Origin: an uncultured Christensenellaceae bacterium
GTDB lineage: Bacteria > Bacillota > Clostridia > Christensenellales > Borkfalkiaceae
Direction of reading: 5' to 3'
Length of the DNA: 64,000 bases
Assembly: GCA_910587365.1 (NCBI GenBank)
Contig: CAJUKJ010000006.1
Location: forward strand, 1-64,000
In this document: positions 6,913 to 14,642 of the stretch, one piece after another
How the letters are laid out: every line of letters starts with the position of its first letter
Position numbering within the stretch: the stretch's first letter is position 1
Translations under genes and position numbers: made by a program
Notes under the pieces: model-generated
Told to the model about the DNA's origin: nothing
Databases searched by the model: none
What the model saw: only the letters and a program-made list of their open reading frames with translations

Positions 6913-7333
6913 GATACCTTCATTTTCAAAAAATCACGACGTTTTAAGCGTCGGTTTGCACGAATGCGGAACTTCGCACGGCGTTACTACGTGGGATTTG
7001 CGCTTTAAAAAACCAAATGCGGGCGACTACGTTTCCCCGAAAGCTTTGCATACGATAGAGCATCTGTTGGCAACCGTTTTGAGAAATTCCGAAAAAAAGG
7101 ACGATATCATTTACTTCGGTCCTATGGGATGCAGAACGGGTTTTTACCTGCTTACGGTCAATTTAAACTACGAGGAAACTCTTGAACTGCTGAAAAAGAG
7201 CTTTGACTTAGCGCAGACCTTTACGCAAATTCCCGGCAACAAGCGCGAGGAATGCGGAAATTACCTTGAACACGATTTAAAAGACGCTTTGGACGAATGT
7301 AAAAAATATGCAGAGATTTTAGAGCATATATAA
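6905..7333 (+). CDS. luxS: S-ribosylhomocysteine lyase (LuxS)
   Basis: 142 residues from a GTG start that overlaps the mtnN end by 8 bases, with GGAG upstream inside mtnN. LuxS cleaves S-ribosylhomocysteine to homocysteine and DPD, the precursor of autoinducer-2. The metal ligands are visible as His49 and His53 in HTIEHLL and Cys117 in REECGN. The catalytic Cys76 lies in GPMGCRTGF. The length is slightly short (usually 150-170) but the active site is complete. Confidence 0.95.
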   Translation: MDRIPSFSKNHDVLSVGLHECGTSHGVTTWDLRFKKPNAGDYVSPKALHTIEHLLATVLRNSEKKDDIIYFGPMGCRTGFYLLTVNLNYEETLELLKKSFDLAQTFTQIPGNKREECGNYLEHDLKDALDECKKYAEILEHI

Positions 7334-7359
7334 TAATTTACGTTGCCGCTGCGGCAAGA

Positions 7360-7549
7360 AATGGCAAGGTCAAATCTTTCAAAACAGTGCAGTGCGCTGT
7401 TTTGTTGTCCGAGGTAAGCTTGCGCATAATGCAAGGCGCAAACAATGACAAAACGTACTGCCTTAATTACAGTGCGTCAGCAACGCCTTTCAAATAACGG
7501 AAATTTTGTTTCGCAGAATAGAAACAAAATTTCGTGAAAAAGGAGATAC
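7360..7549 (+). repeat. Structured leader repeat, copy A (upstream of ung)
   Basis: About 190 bp shared with 50886-51071 on the opposite strand. It folds into at least four stems: AAAACAG/CTGTTTT (7381-7403), TTGCGC/GCGCAA (7420-7441), ACGTACTG/CAGTGCGT (7453-7477, one G-U) and a perfect 13-bp stem GAAATTTTGTTTC/GAAACAAAATTTC (7500-7533) with loop GCAGAATA. A run of about 42 bases through the first and second stems is identical in the two copies. Elsewhere changes tend to keep pairing. The repeat ends with the AAGGAG ribosome site of the next gene. It is either a mobile stem-loop element or a duplicated cis-acting RNA. Confidence 0.75.
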
Positions 7550-7551
7550 TA

Positions 7552-8220
7552 ATGAAACCACTTGGCGGAGGCTGGGACGAATTGCTCGCCCCACTGTTTA
7601 AAGATGAAAAATATTTGAAGATACGGGAATTTTTGAAAAGCGAGTACTCGAATTATACCGTCTATCCCGATATGTACGACCTGTACAACTGTTTCCGCTA
7701 TACTCCTCTTTCCGATATAAAAGCGGTAATTTTGGGTCAGGACCCCTATCACGAACCCAATCAGGCACACGGACTGTGCTTTTCCGTAAAAAAAGGAATC
7801 GCGCTTCCGCCTTCATTACAAAACATATACAAGGAAATTCAAAGCGATTTGGGCATTACCGAGCCAAACTGCGGCGACTTGACCAAATGGGCGAAACAGG
7901 GCGTGCTACTTTTGAACACAACCCTAACAGTACGCGAGCATCGCGCAAACTCACACTCGAAGTGCGGTTGGGGCTGGTTTACAGACAGCGTTATCAAACT
8001 CATTTCCGAAAATACGCAAAATACGGTATTCATTCTCTGGGGCGGAAATGCAAGAAGCAAAGTTCCCCTTATCGACGAAGGAAAACATCTTATTTTGCAA
8101 TGCGCGCACCCTTCCCCACTGTCCGCTTACAGCGGCTTTTTCGGATGCAGACATTTTTCAAAGACTAACGAATATTTATCGTCACACGGAAAAAAGCCTA
8201 TTGATTGGGATTTAAATTAA
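7552..8220 (+). CDS. ung: Uracil-DNA glycosylase, family 1
   Basis: 222 residues. It removes uracil from DNA in base excision repair. The water-activating motif GQDPYH is at residues 62-67 with Asp64, and the DNA-intercalation loop HPSPLSAYSGFFGCRHF is near residue 186. I chose the ATG at 7552, because AAGGAG lies 6 bases upstream; an in-frame GTG at 7534 would place the ribosome site inside the gene. The gene is preceded by a structured repeat that supplies its ribosome binding site. Confidence 0.95.
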   Translation: MKPLGGGWDELLAPLFKDEKYLKIREFLKSEYSNYTVYPDMYDLYNCFRYTPLSDIKAVILGQDPYHEPNQAHGLCFSVKKGIALPPSLQNIYKEIQSDLGITEPNCGDLTKWAKQGVLLLNTTLTVREHRANSHSKCGWGWFTDSVIKLISENTQNTVFILWGGNARSKVPLIDEGKHLILQCAHPSPLSAYSGFFGCRHFSKTNEYLSSHGKKPIDWDLN

Positions 8221-8322
8221 ACAAAATACCAAAAGCACAATGATGCGGGCAAAACGCGGAAAACGGGCATTTTTGATGTGGAGTTTACTAAAAAATAAAT
8301 GACGCTAAAAAAGCGGAATTTA

Positions 8323-8360
8323 ACAAAGTATTGCGACGCATATACGCGTTTTAGAGGAGA
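8323..8360 (+). repeat. Tail of dispersed repeat family (copy R1) at the apgM ribosome site
   Basis: Contains AACAAAGTATTGCGACGC and ATATACGCGTTTTAG, matching the tail of the copies at 19481-19642 and 60336-60396. The edge TTTAGAGGAGA carries the Shine-Dalgarno used by apgM. In the tandem copy near 23785 the same edge reads TTTAGAGGAAGC. Confidence 0.6.
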
Positions 8361-8364
8361 ATAT

Positions 8365-9579
8365 ATGAAATATGTAGTAGTTTTGGGCGACGGAATGGCA
8401 GACTGGAAAATACCTTCACTCGGCAATAAAACCTGTCTTGAAGCCGCGCATACGCCCAATTTGGATAAGCTTGCACCTCTTTCCGAAGTAGGACTTTGCA
8501 AGACCGTACCGCAGGGTTTCAAGCCCGGTTCGGACGTTGCAAATATGTCTGTACTCGGCTTCGACCCGCACAAATTTTACACGGGGCGTTCCCCTTTGGA
8601 AGCCGTTTCGATGGGCATTAAGTTAAAGCCCACGGACGTTACCGTAAGGTGCAACCTTGTAACCCTTTCGGACGACGAACCTTACGACAATAAGACTATG
8701 CTCGACTACTCCGCGGGAGAGATTACCACCGAGGAAGCAACCGAGCTTATAAATTTTTTAAAGAAGCAGTTTGACAGCGAGAGGTTTACCCTGTACCCCG
8801 GAATTTCATACCGTCACTGCCTTGTAGTGGACAACGGCAAGGTTGGCAACGACCTTACCCCGCCGCACGATATTTCCGACAAAAAGGTTACGGGACACCT
8901 GCCCAAAGGCGAATACGGCGATATTTACCTCGGCTTTATGCAAAAGAGCTACGAGCTTTTGAAAGACCACCCCGTGAACTTAAAGCGCATTAAAGAGGGG
9001 AAAAAACCCGCAAACAGCATTTGGCTTTGGGGCGAGGGAACAAAACCTGCGCTTGCCGCTTTTAAAGAGATACGGGGACTGAAAGGCGGGATAATTTCCG
9101 CAGTAGACCTTGTACAGGGTATCGGAATGCTTGCGGGTATGAAGATAATACCCGTAGACGGCATTACGGGCAATTACGAAACAAACTTCACGGGAAAGGC
9201 AAATAAAGCAGTTGACGAGCTTTTAGGCGGGCTTGACTACGTTTATATCCATATGGAAGCCCCCGACGAATGCGGACACCACGGCGACTATGCTCATAAG
9301 GTGTACTCGATAGAGCAAATAGACGAAAAAGTTATTAAGACAGTTATCGACCGCTTTACCGGCGCAGGCGAAGACTTTGCAATGCTTGTCTGTCCCGACC
9401 ACCCCACGCCTTGCGAAATAAAGACGCACCTTTCCGACCCTATACCCTATCTTTTGTACACAAACGTTAAAAACCTTTGCAACGGAGCGAAACGCTACAC
9501 CGAGGACGAAGCTAAGGCAACGGGCGAATACGTACCAGACGGATATAAACTTATTGAAAAACTAATATCTGTTAAATAA
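8365..9579 (+). CDS. apgM: Cofactor-independent phosphoglycerate mutase, archaeal-type (ApgM)
   Basis: 404 residues, the normal length for ApgM. It interconverts 3- and 2-phosphoglycerate in glycolysis using an alkaline-phosphatase-like fold and two divalent metals. Visible features are the N-terminal metal motif VVVLGDGMADWK, the phospho-acceptor Ser segment PGSDVANMSVLGFDP, YIHMEAPDECGHHGD and the C-terminal metal motif VCPDHPTPC. The start at 8365 is set by GAGGAG 6 bases upstream; an upstream in-frame ATG at 8299 lies in repeat sequence. Some clostridial homologues are annotated as homoserine kinase-like, but the motifs favour ApgM. Confidence 0.9.
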   Translation: MKYVVVLGDGMADWKIPSLGNKTCLEAAHTPNLDKLAPLSEVGLCKTVPQGFKPGSDVANMSVLGFDPHKFYTGRSPLEAVSMGIKLKPTDVTVRCNLVTLSDDEPYDNKTMLDYSAGEITTEEATELINFLKKQFDSERFTLYPGISYRHCLVVDNGKVGNDLTPPHDISDKKVTGHLPKGEYGDIYLGFMQKSYELLKDHPVNLKRIKEGKKPANSIWLWGEGTKPALAAFKEIRGLKGGIISAVDLVQGIGMLAGMKIIPVDGITGNYETNFTGKANKAVDELLGGLDYVYIHMEAPDECGHHGDYAHKVYSIEQIDEKVIKTVIDRFTGAGEDFAMLVCPDHPTPCEIKTHLSDPIPYLLYTNVKNLCNGAKRYTEDEAKATGEYVPDGYKLIEKLISVK

Positions 9580-9584
9580 ATAGA

Positions 9585-9616
9585 AAAGGGCGGCGGTTTT
9601 AAAACCGCCGCCCTTT
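9585..9616. terminator. Bidirectional terminator between apgM and cotF-like gene
   Basis: AAAGGGCGGCGGTTTT and its exact complement form a 16-bp perfect palindrome, extended by AAATAAATAG/CTATTTATTT outside. It serves two convergent genes. Confidence 0.9.
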
Positions 9617-9621
9617 CCTAT

Positions 9622-9915
9622 TTATTTTGCTTTTAAACTGTTTTTCTGTTTTTTATAGGTATCGTTTGCCTCGTCAATCATAGCCTTTTTTGCAGGTGCG
9701 GGTTCGTAGTATCCGCGGGTCTGCATTTGGGTAAACAGGCAGAACTGGTCTTCGGCTACGCCGAGTAAGTTTGTGGAAAAGTTTTTTCTTACTGCCTTGG
9801 TACTACCCTCGAACAGTGCGACAGTGTAAAGCTCCATAAGCTGTTTTTCACTTTCCAGCATATCCTGCAAAGTGTCCTTTTCGTTGAGCTGGCAATCCAT
9901 TTTTGTAAGTTTCAT
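9622..9915 (-). CDS. CotF-like spore coat protein
   Basis: 97 residues. The helical pattern with KDTLQDMLESEKQLMELYTVAL and VAEDQFCLFTQMQTRGYYEPAPA is typical of the CotF family of small ferritin-like spore coat proteins. These are made in the mother cell and found on the coat of Clostridia and Bacilli. The downstream part lies in the terminator shared with apgM. A second ferritin-like coat-type gene lies just upstream, with a repeat element between them. A GAGG ribosome site precedes the start. Confidence 0.8.
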   Translation of the reverse strand: MKLTKMDCQLNEKDTLQDMLESEKQLMELYTVALFEGSTKAVRKNFSTNLLGVAEDQFCLFTQMQTRGYYEPAPAKKAMIDEANDTYKKQKNSLKAK

Positions 9916-9939
9916 TTTAACCTCCTGATTTTAAAGTTT

Positions 9940-10062
9940 GTTGACCGACAGTCGCGCGCAAGGCAAGGAAGGCGAGGCTTTACGACGGGGAATTTACTTA
10001 ACGGTAAATGACCCAAGGAAAAAGCAGCCTGACACCGCATTGCGTGATGAATGTCGGTCAAC
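9940..10062. repeat. 123-bp stem-loop repeat with 11-bp terminal inverted repeats (copy R2)
   Basis: Bounded by GTTGACCGACA and its exact complement TGTCGGTCAAC. Inside is GGGGAATTTACTTAACGG-TAAATGACCC, a hairpin matching GGGGAGTTTAC...GTAAACGACCC in the tandem repeat at 23489. The right terminal repeat overlaps the last codons and the TGA stop of the neighbouring coat-like gene. The layout resembles a miniature inverted-repeat element. Confidence 0.7.
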
Positions 10063-10246
10063 CGCCTATTAAGCTTAATAATGCCGAATAACGCTGTTCG
10101 TGTTCATCCGCAATCCTGGTCATAACCGAAGCTAAATCTACGTCGGTTAAGGTTTTGGAATAAGCCCTTGCTTTTTTGCACAAAAGTCCTTCCGCCGTCA
10201 GTGCGTCGGAAATTAATTGAAGTTCCTTTGAAGTGATTTCCGTCAT
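10058..10246 (-). CDS. Short CotF-like/ferritin-like coat protein
   Basis: 62 residues from the ATG at 10246, preceded by AAGGAGG. A longer upstream reading exists but has no ribosome site. The sequence (KELQLISDALTAEGLLCKKARAY, MTRIADEHEQRYSALLSLI) has the two-helix ferritin-like pattern of small coat proteins and pairs with the CotF-like gene downstream. Its TGA stop lies inside the terminal inverted repeat of element R2, so the repeat may have reshaped the C-terminus. Confidence 0.7.
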   Translation of the reverse strand: MTEITSKELQLISDALTAEGLLCKKARAYSKTLTDVDLASVMTRIADEHEQRYSALLSLIGG

Positions 10247-10321
10247 AATATTAATACCTCCTTCTTGTTTATTGCCCGTTTGCCGTCCGCTTATACATTC
10301 CAATTTTTTACCCTGCAATAA

Positions 10322-10351
10322 TTGACATGTCATATATTTATATGATAAAAT
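10322..10351 (+). promoter_or_regulatory. Promoter of the dehydrogenase-ferredoxin operon
   Basis: -35 TTGACA (10322-10327), 18-bp spacer, -10 TAAAAT (10346-10351). The ATG is 12 bases after the -10, leaving a leader of only about 5 bases and no Shine-Dalgarno. Confidence 0.7.
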
Positions 10352-10363
10352 TAGTTTAAACTT

Positions 10364-11944
10364 ATGAAAAACATTAAAATCGTTGCGCTTACAGGTGTTA
10401 CAGGCGCGATGGGCGGCGAAGCTTTACTCAGCTTGATGCAGTCGCCCGATAATTTAAAAGTAAAATGTATTGTTTTCGACGAAGAGAGGAAAATACCTTC
10501 GTTCGTTAAAAAGACTATAAAGAAGTACCGCAAACGCATTGAACTGTTCAGGGGCGACCTTGCAAATTATAACGACTGCGTAAGGCTTGTAGACGGCGCG
10601 GACTACGTTATCCACTGCGCTGCAAAAATTCCGCCCAAGTCAGACCACGACCCTGAAGGCACTTATTTATGTAACTACGTTGGCACTAAAAATCTTGTAG
10701 ACGCAATAATCGCAAGTGAAAAGCCCGACACTCCGTTCGTTCATATTTCAACAGTTGCGGTATACGGAAACAGAAGCTATCCCCACGTTTGGGGACGAGT
10801 CGGCGACCCCGTGATTTCAAGCGATTACGATACCTATTCCGCAAATAAATTAAAAGCCGAAAGATACGTTTTGGACAGCGGGCTGAAAAAGTTCGTCGTA
10901 TTGCGTCAGACCGCCGTTTTGCATAAATATATGTTTGCAAATAATCTTAAAGACGGATTAATGTTCCACACTTCCTGGAACTGCCCTTTGGAATGGGTTA
11001 CCGACGCAGACAGCGGCGTTTTATGCAAAAACCTTGTCGAGCGCGACATAGCGGACAAGCTTGACGGGTTCTGGAATAAAATTTACAATATCGGCGGCGG
11101 GGAAAGCTGCCGCGTTTCGGGCTTTGAAACAATCGACGGTTGTTTTACCTACCTTGTTGGAACGGGAGCGAAGAAGTTTTTCAAGCCCAATTGGAATATT
11201 ACGCGCAATTTCCACGGCGTATGGTATTACGACAGCGACGAGCTGGAAAATTATTTGCAGTTCCGCAGCGAAAGCTTTGACGGGTTCTGGACGAGAATGC
11301 ACAAAAAGTACCGTGTTTTCAAGCTTGGAAAATACGCTCCATCCCCCCTTATTTCAAAGCTTGCGATTAAAAGACTGTTTAAAAACACTAATGCGCCCGC
11401 ATACTGGTTAAAGCACGGCAAGGAAGGACGCATAAAGGCGTTTTTCGGCAGCAGGGAAAAGTTTGACGCCATAGGCACTGATTGGAATAAGTTCCCCCTT
11501 CTTTGCGAAGGTAAGCTTGAAAACGGCGAAGCAATAAACTATAACGGACTTAAAGATATAAATAATGCAAAGCCTTTGCTGTTAGACCACGGCTACGACG
11601 AGAGTAAGCCGCTTGAAAGTCTTGACTTTGACGACCTGAATAAAGCGGCGGAATTCCGCGGCGGCAAATGCCTTTCAACCGACTACAAAGCGGGTAATTT
11701 GTACGGAAAAATAAAATGGCAATGCCGCGACGGACACGAATTCACTTCCTCCCCCTACACCGTTTTAAAAGGCGGACACTGGTGTCCGCAATGCTGCCAG
11801 CCCGCTCCTTGGCGTTACGGTTCGCTTGCAAAGGATATTCCGTTCTACGCGCAGGTTTATTTCGACACGCACACAAAGGACGAGGTTGACGACGTTTATC
11901 CCCTGTCCGACAACGAAGACGATTTTATCTTGAAAAATAAATAA
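10364..11944 (+). CDS. NAD-dependent epimerase/dehydratase fused to a zinc-ribbon domain
   Basis: 526 residues. The N-terminal region of about 330 residues is an extended short-chain dehydrogenase: VALTGVTGAMGGEALL is the glycine-rich NAD(P) loop, HCAAKIPP follows the Rossmann core, and YSANKLKAE (after SSDYDT) gives the catalytic Tyr-x-x-x-Lys. The C-terminal part has KIKWQCRDGHEFTSSPY and GGHWCPQCC, a C...H...CxxC treble-clef/zinc-ribbon pattern more typical of nucleic-acid or scaffold domains. Between them is an uncharacterised region of about 120 residues. It is probably co-transcribed with the flavodoxin-ferredoxin protein 10 bases downstream, hinting at a redox step on a sugar or lipid. 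The substrate is unknown. Confidence 0.75.
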   Translation: MKNIKIVALTGVTGAMGGEALLSLMQSPDNLKVKCIVFDEERKIPSFVKKTIKKYRKRIELFRGDLANYNDCVRLVDGADYVIHCAAKIPPKSDHDPEGTYLCNYVGTKNLVDAIIASEKPDTPFVHISTVAVYGNRSYPHVWGRVGDPVISSDYDTYSANKLKAERYVLDSGLKKFVVLRQTAVLHKYMFANNLKDGLMFHTSWNCPLEWVTDADSGVLCKNLVERDIADKLDGFWNKIYNIGGGESCRVSGFETIDGCFTYLVGTGAKKFFKPNWNITRNFHGVWYYDSDELENYLQFRSESFDGFWTRMHKKYRVFKLGKYAPSPLISKLAIKRLFKNTNAPAYWLKHGKEGRIKAFFGSREKFDAIGTDWNKFPLLCEGKLENGEAINYNGLKDINNAKPLLLDHGYDESKPLESLDFDDLNKAAEFRGGKCLSTDYKAGNLYGKIKWQCRDGHEFTSSPYTVLKGGHWCPQCCQPAPWRYGSLAKDIPFYAQVYFDTHTKDEVDDVYPLSDNEDDFILKNK

Positions 11945-11954
11945 ATTCTAATTT

Positions 11955-12851
11955 ATGAAAGTAATATTATACGTATTTTCAGGCACGGGCAACACTTTAA
12001 AGGTTGCGTCGCTGTTTAAAAAGTATATGAACGCGGACGTTACCGTGTACAGAATTTCAGCAAAGAGCAGTAAATTCCCTTCCCCGGAGGAGTTCGACCT
12101 GGTAGGGATAGGTTATCCCATACACGCGTTTAACGCGCCCGAACCCGTTATTAAGTTTGTAAAAAAACTGCCTGCCGTTACGTACAGGCGCGCTTTTATG
12201 TTTAAAACTTCGGGCGAGGGCTTGCATTTAAACGACTGCTCGTCGCAGAAGTGTATAAAAATTATGCAAAAGAAGGGCTATGACGTGACGCTTGAAAGGC
12301 ACGTTGTTATGCCGTATAATATGATTTACCGCCACTCGGAAGCAATGGCGAAGCAGATGTGGATATACGCCAAGGCTTACGTTAAACTTATCTGTAAGGA
12401 GCTTGAAAGTTTTACGCGCGAAAACGTGATACTGCCTTTTTACAAGACTTTTTACGCACCCATATTCCGCATAGAACAGTTGTTTACCCATCTGCACGGA
12501 CCACTGTTCCGCGTTGACGGCAATAAATGTTTGGAATGCGGAAAATGCGTTGCCGTCTGCCCCGAAAACAATATAACCGTTGAAGACGGAAAATACAAGT
12601 TCGGGACGAAGTGCGTTTTGTGTATGGGGTGTTCGTTCGGGTGTCCCGCAGACGCTATACACGTAGGCATTTTCAAATTTTGGAAAGTTAACGGAAGCTA
12701 CCGCCTTGAAGAGCTTGTCCGCGACGAAAACGTTTTGTTCCCGCTTGTACCCGACCACGCAAGGGGAATTTACAGATTATATAAAAAATATTACCGCGAA
12801 GTTGACAAACAGCTTGAAGACGCGGGAATTGACGTAAACGCTTACGTATAA
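11955..12851 (+). CDS. EFR1-type flavodoxin-ferredoxin protein
   Basis: 298 residues. The N-terminal flavodoxin-like domain starts MKVILYVFSGTGNTLKVASL, a FMN phosphate-binding loop (S-G-T-G-N-T). The C-terminal two-cluster ferredoxin segment shows CLECGKCVAVCP and CVLCMGCSFGCP, each a full set of four Cys for a 4Fe-4S cluster. It probably relays electrons in the cytoplasm from a reductase to an unknown partner, perhaps the upstream dehydrogenase. There is no Shine-Dalgarno before the ATG, and only 10 bases separate it from the previous stop, so translation may depend on the upstream gene. Confidence 0.85.
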   Translation: MKVILYVFSGTGNTLKVASLFKKYMNADVTVYRISAKSSKFPSPEEFDLVGIGYPIHAFNAPEPVIKFVKKLPAVTYRRAFMFKTSGEGLHLNDCSSQKCIKIMQKKGYDVTLERHVVMPYNMIYRHSEAMAKQMWIYAKAYVKLICKELESFTRENVILPFYKTFYAPIFRIEQLFTHLHGPLFRVDGNKCLECGKCVAVCPENNITVEDGKYKFGTKCVLCMGCSFGCPADAIHVGIFKFWKVNGSYRLEELVRDENVLFPLVPDHARGIYRLYKKYYREVDKQLEDAGIDVNAYV

Positions 12852-12904
12852 ACGACGCCGTGCATTTTGCACGGCAATTTTGAATATACTTTACTTGTAC
12901 GGAT

Positions 12905-13840
12905 ATGAAGGTTAAAAATTTCTTTTTTGATATGGCGCGCGGAGCGGCAATAGGAATTGCAATGATTATTCCCGGCGTAAGCGGCGGTACGCTTGCCGTT
13001 TTAATGAACGTATACGATAAGCTTATCGGCGCAATAAGCAATTTAAGACGGGATTTTAAAAACAGCTTTTTCTTTTTACTGCCGATACTTTTAGGTGCTG
13101 CAATCGGCGTAATTGCCGCATATTTCCCGCTTAAATACGCGCTTAAATACGCTCCGTTCCCTACAGTTTTGCTGTTTGTGGGATTAATGGTCGGTTCCTG
13201 CCCCAAAATAATCAAGGACGGAATAAAACAAGGTTTTAAACCGTTAAATATAGTTTCAATTATAATTCCGCTTGCGGCGGTTATAGGAATTTGCTTTATA
13301 CCAAGCTTAGGAAAAGCAGACCTATCCCCTTCGATGCAATGGTACGGATATATACTGATAATCCTGATAGGTATGGTTGGCAGCTGCGCGTTGGTTATCC
13401 CCGGGGTAAGCGGGTCAATGCTTTTGCTTATATTGGGTTACTACGAAGCAATATTCGATACCGTATCCGCTTTGAAAACGGACTTCGGGCATTCGGTTTT
13501 GGTACTCTTCCTGTTTGCGGCAGGAGTTATAATCGGATTTTTCAGCATTGCTAAGCTTATGAAGCTGTTTATGACCAAATTCCCGAGAGGAACGCTGTGG
13601 GCAATTATAGGATTTGTAATAGGCTCTATTCCCGCAATACTGATAACTTACAATTCAAACTTCCCCGAACAGCCTTACCCCTCTTTGAACACCGCGCATA
13701 TCGCCGTAGGAATTGTGCTGTGCGTGCTTGGAATTATAGCAAGCTTTGCGCTGACGGCATATGTTGAAGCAAGGAACAAAAAGATTGCTCCGCCCGTCGC
13801 CACCGACAGCGACGATACCTTTCCCCAAGAAGAAGGCTGA
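12905..13840 (+). CDS. popT: DUF368 polyprenyl-phosphate transporter (PopT)
   Basis: 311 residues with about eight hydrophobic helices. Two inverted copies of the family signature are visible: GAAIGIAMIIPGVSGGTLAVLM near the N-terminus and LVIPGVSGSMLLLILGYYE in the middle. DUF368 members were shown to return undecaprenyl phosphate to the inner leaflet for cell-wall and glycan synthesis, so this is a membrane lipid-carrier recycler. The ATG has no Shine-Dalgarno. A small hairpin (CCGTGC/GCACGG near 12859-12875) separates it from the ferredoxin gene. Confidence 0.85.
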   Translation: MKVKNFFFDMARGAAIGIAMIIPGVSGGTLAVLMNVYDKLIGAISNLRRDFKNSFFFLLPILLGAAIGVIAAYFPLKYALKYAPFPTVLLFVGLMVGSCPKIIKDGIKQGFKPLNIVSIIIPLAAVIGICFIPSLGKADLSPSMQWYGYILIILIGMVGSCALVIPGVSGSMLLLILGYYEAIFDTVSALKTDFGHSVLVLFLFAAGVIIGFFSIAKLMKLFMTKFPRGTLWAIIGFVIGSIPAILITYNSNFPEQPYPSLNTAHIAVGIVLCVLGIIASFALTAYVEARNKKIAPPVATDSDDTFPQEEG

Positions 13841-13860
13841 AACAAGGATAAATAAATTAT

Positions 13861-13888
13861 AACCGCGCGTCTGTCCAGACGCGCGGTT
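13861..13888. terminator. Terminator after popT
   Basis: AACCGCGCGTCTG and CAGACGCGCGGTT form a 13-bp perfect stem with a 2-base gap, followed by TTCATTATTTTT on the plus strand. Confidence 0.85.
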
Positions 13889-14013
13889 TCATTATTTTTA
13901 ATCACTATTTTATTATCCCTGCCAACGCGGCACACTCTCCTGCCGCAACAAGCGTCAGTTGGAGCCTTTTTCTTTACGTTTGCCGTTACAAGGCTATTTA
14001 ATTTTCAGTGTTC

Positions 14014-14577
14014 CTAAACGTTATCCAAATTAAAATCAACGGCTCCGCTTTCGGTGTGATAGAGTGCGCCTGTGATTTGCACGCCGTCCGTCTTATGTAT
14101 AAGCTGCCGTATCTTTGCAACACTTTGCTTAACGTTGAGTATACTTGCCTTAACCCCGTCACGCTCCATACCGACTGCACACCTGATTTCGTCGGTAATA
14201 AATTTGACGTAACCGACGTTCGGCGTTAAAGACGCGCCTACCGCACCGCAAAGCGTATGACCGAGTACAACTACCAGCCTGCAACCGAGGTGTTCAACCG
14301 CATACTCTATACTGCCTAACTGGTGGTTATCGATTACATTACCTGCAACGCGGATGACGAACAAATCGCCTATTCCTGCGGAAAATATAAATTCGGGAAT
14401 AACTCTCGAATCCGAACAGGCAATAATGACGGCATACGGTTTTTGTCCGTTTTTGCTTGTCAAAGTTCTTATTTCCGGCGAAGCGTCGCCGCAACACGAT
14501 TTTGCGTTGCGATACTTTTCATTTCCTGATTTCAATCTTTCCAAAGCGACTTCCGCCGATACGTACTCTGATTGCAT
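14014..14577 (-). CDS. can: Beta-carbonic anhydrase
   Basis: 187 residues. It catalyses reversible CO2 hydration and supplies bicarbonate. Zinc ligands are Cys54 in CSDSR, and His107 and Cys110 in GHTLCGAV. The Asp56-Arg58 dyad is present. The ATG has AAGGAAG upstream. The gene follows ppdK in the same direction behind a hairpin (14597-14628), so it may be partly read through from ppdK. Bicarbonate and pyruvate/PEP metabolism would fit together. Confidence 0.92.
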   Translation of the reverse strand: MQSEYVSAEVALERLKSGNEKYRNAKSCCGDASPEIRTLTSKNGQKPYAVIIACSDSRVIPEFIFSAGIGDLFVIRVAGNVIDNHQLGSIEYAVEHLGCRLVVVLGHTLCGAVGASLTPNVGYVKFITDEIRCAVGMERDGVKASILNVKQSVAKIRQLIHKTDGVQITGALYHTESGAVDFNLDNV

Positions 14578-14596
14578 ATTAATACTTCCTTAATAT

Positions 14597-14628
14597 TTAA
14601 TAGCCCGAGGCTTGCCTCGGGCTATTAA
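14597..14628 (-). terminator. Hairpin between ppdK and carbonic anhydrase gene
   Basis: TTAATAGCCCGAGG and CCTCGGGCTATTAA form a 14-bp stem around a 4-base loop. The sequence after it on the minus strand is A/T-rich without a clean T run, so termination may be partial. Confidence 0.7.
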
Positions 14629-14642
14629 TTTATTTGTTTAAA

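Noticed and set aside
8299..8364. N-terminal extension of ApgM
   Set aside because: The extra 22 residues lie in repeat sequence, do not match the family, and the Shine-Dalgarno favours the ATG at 8365.
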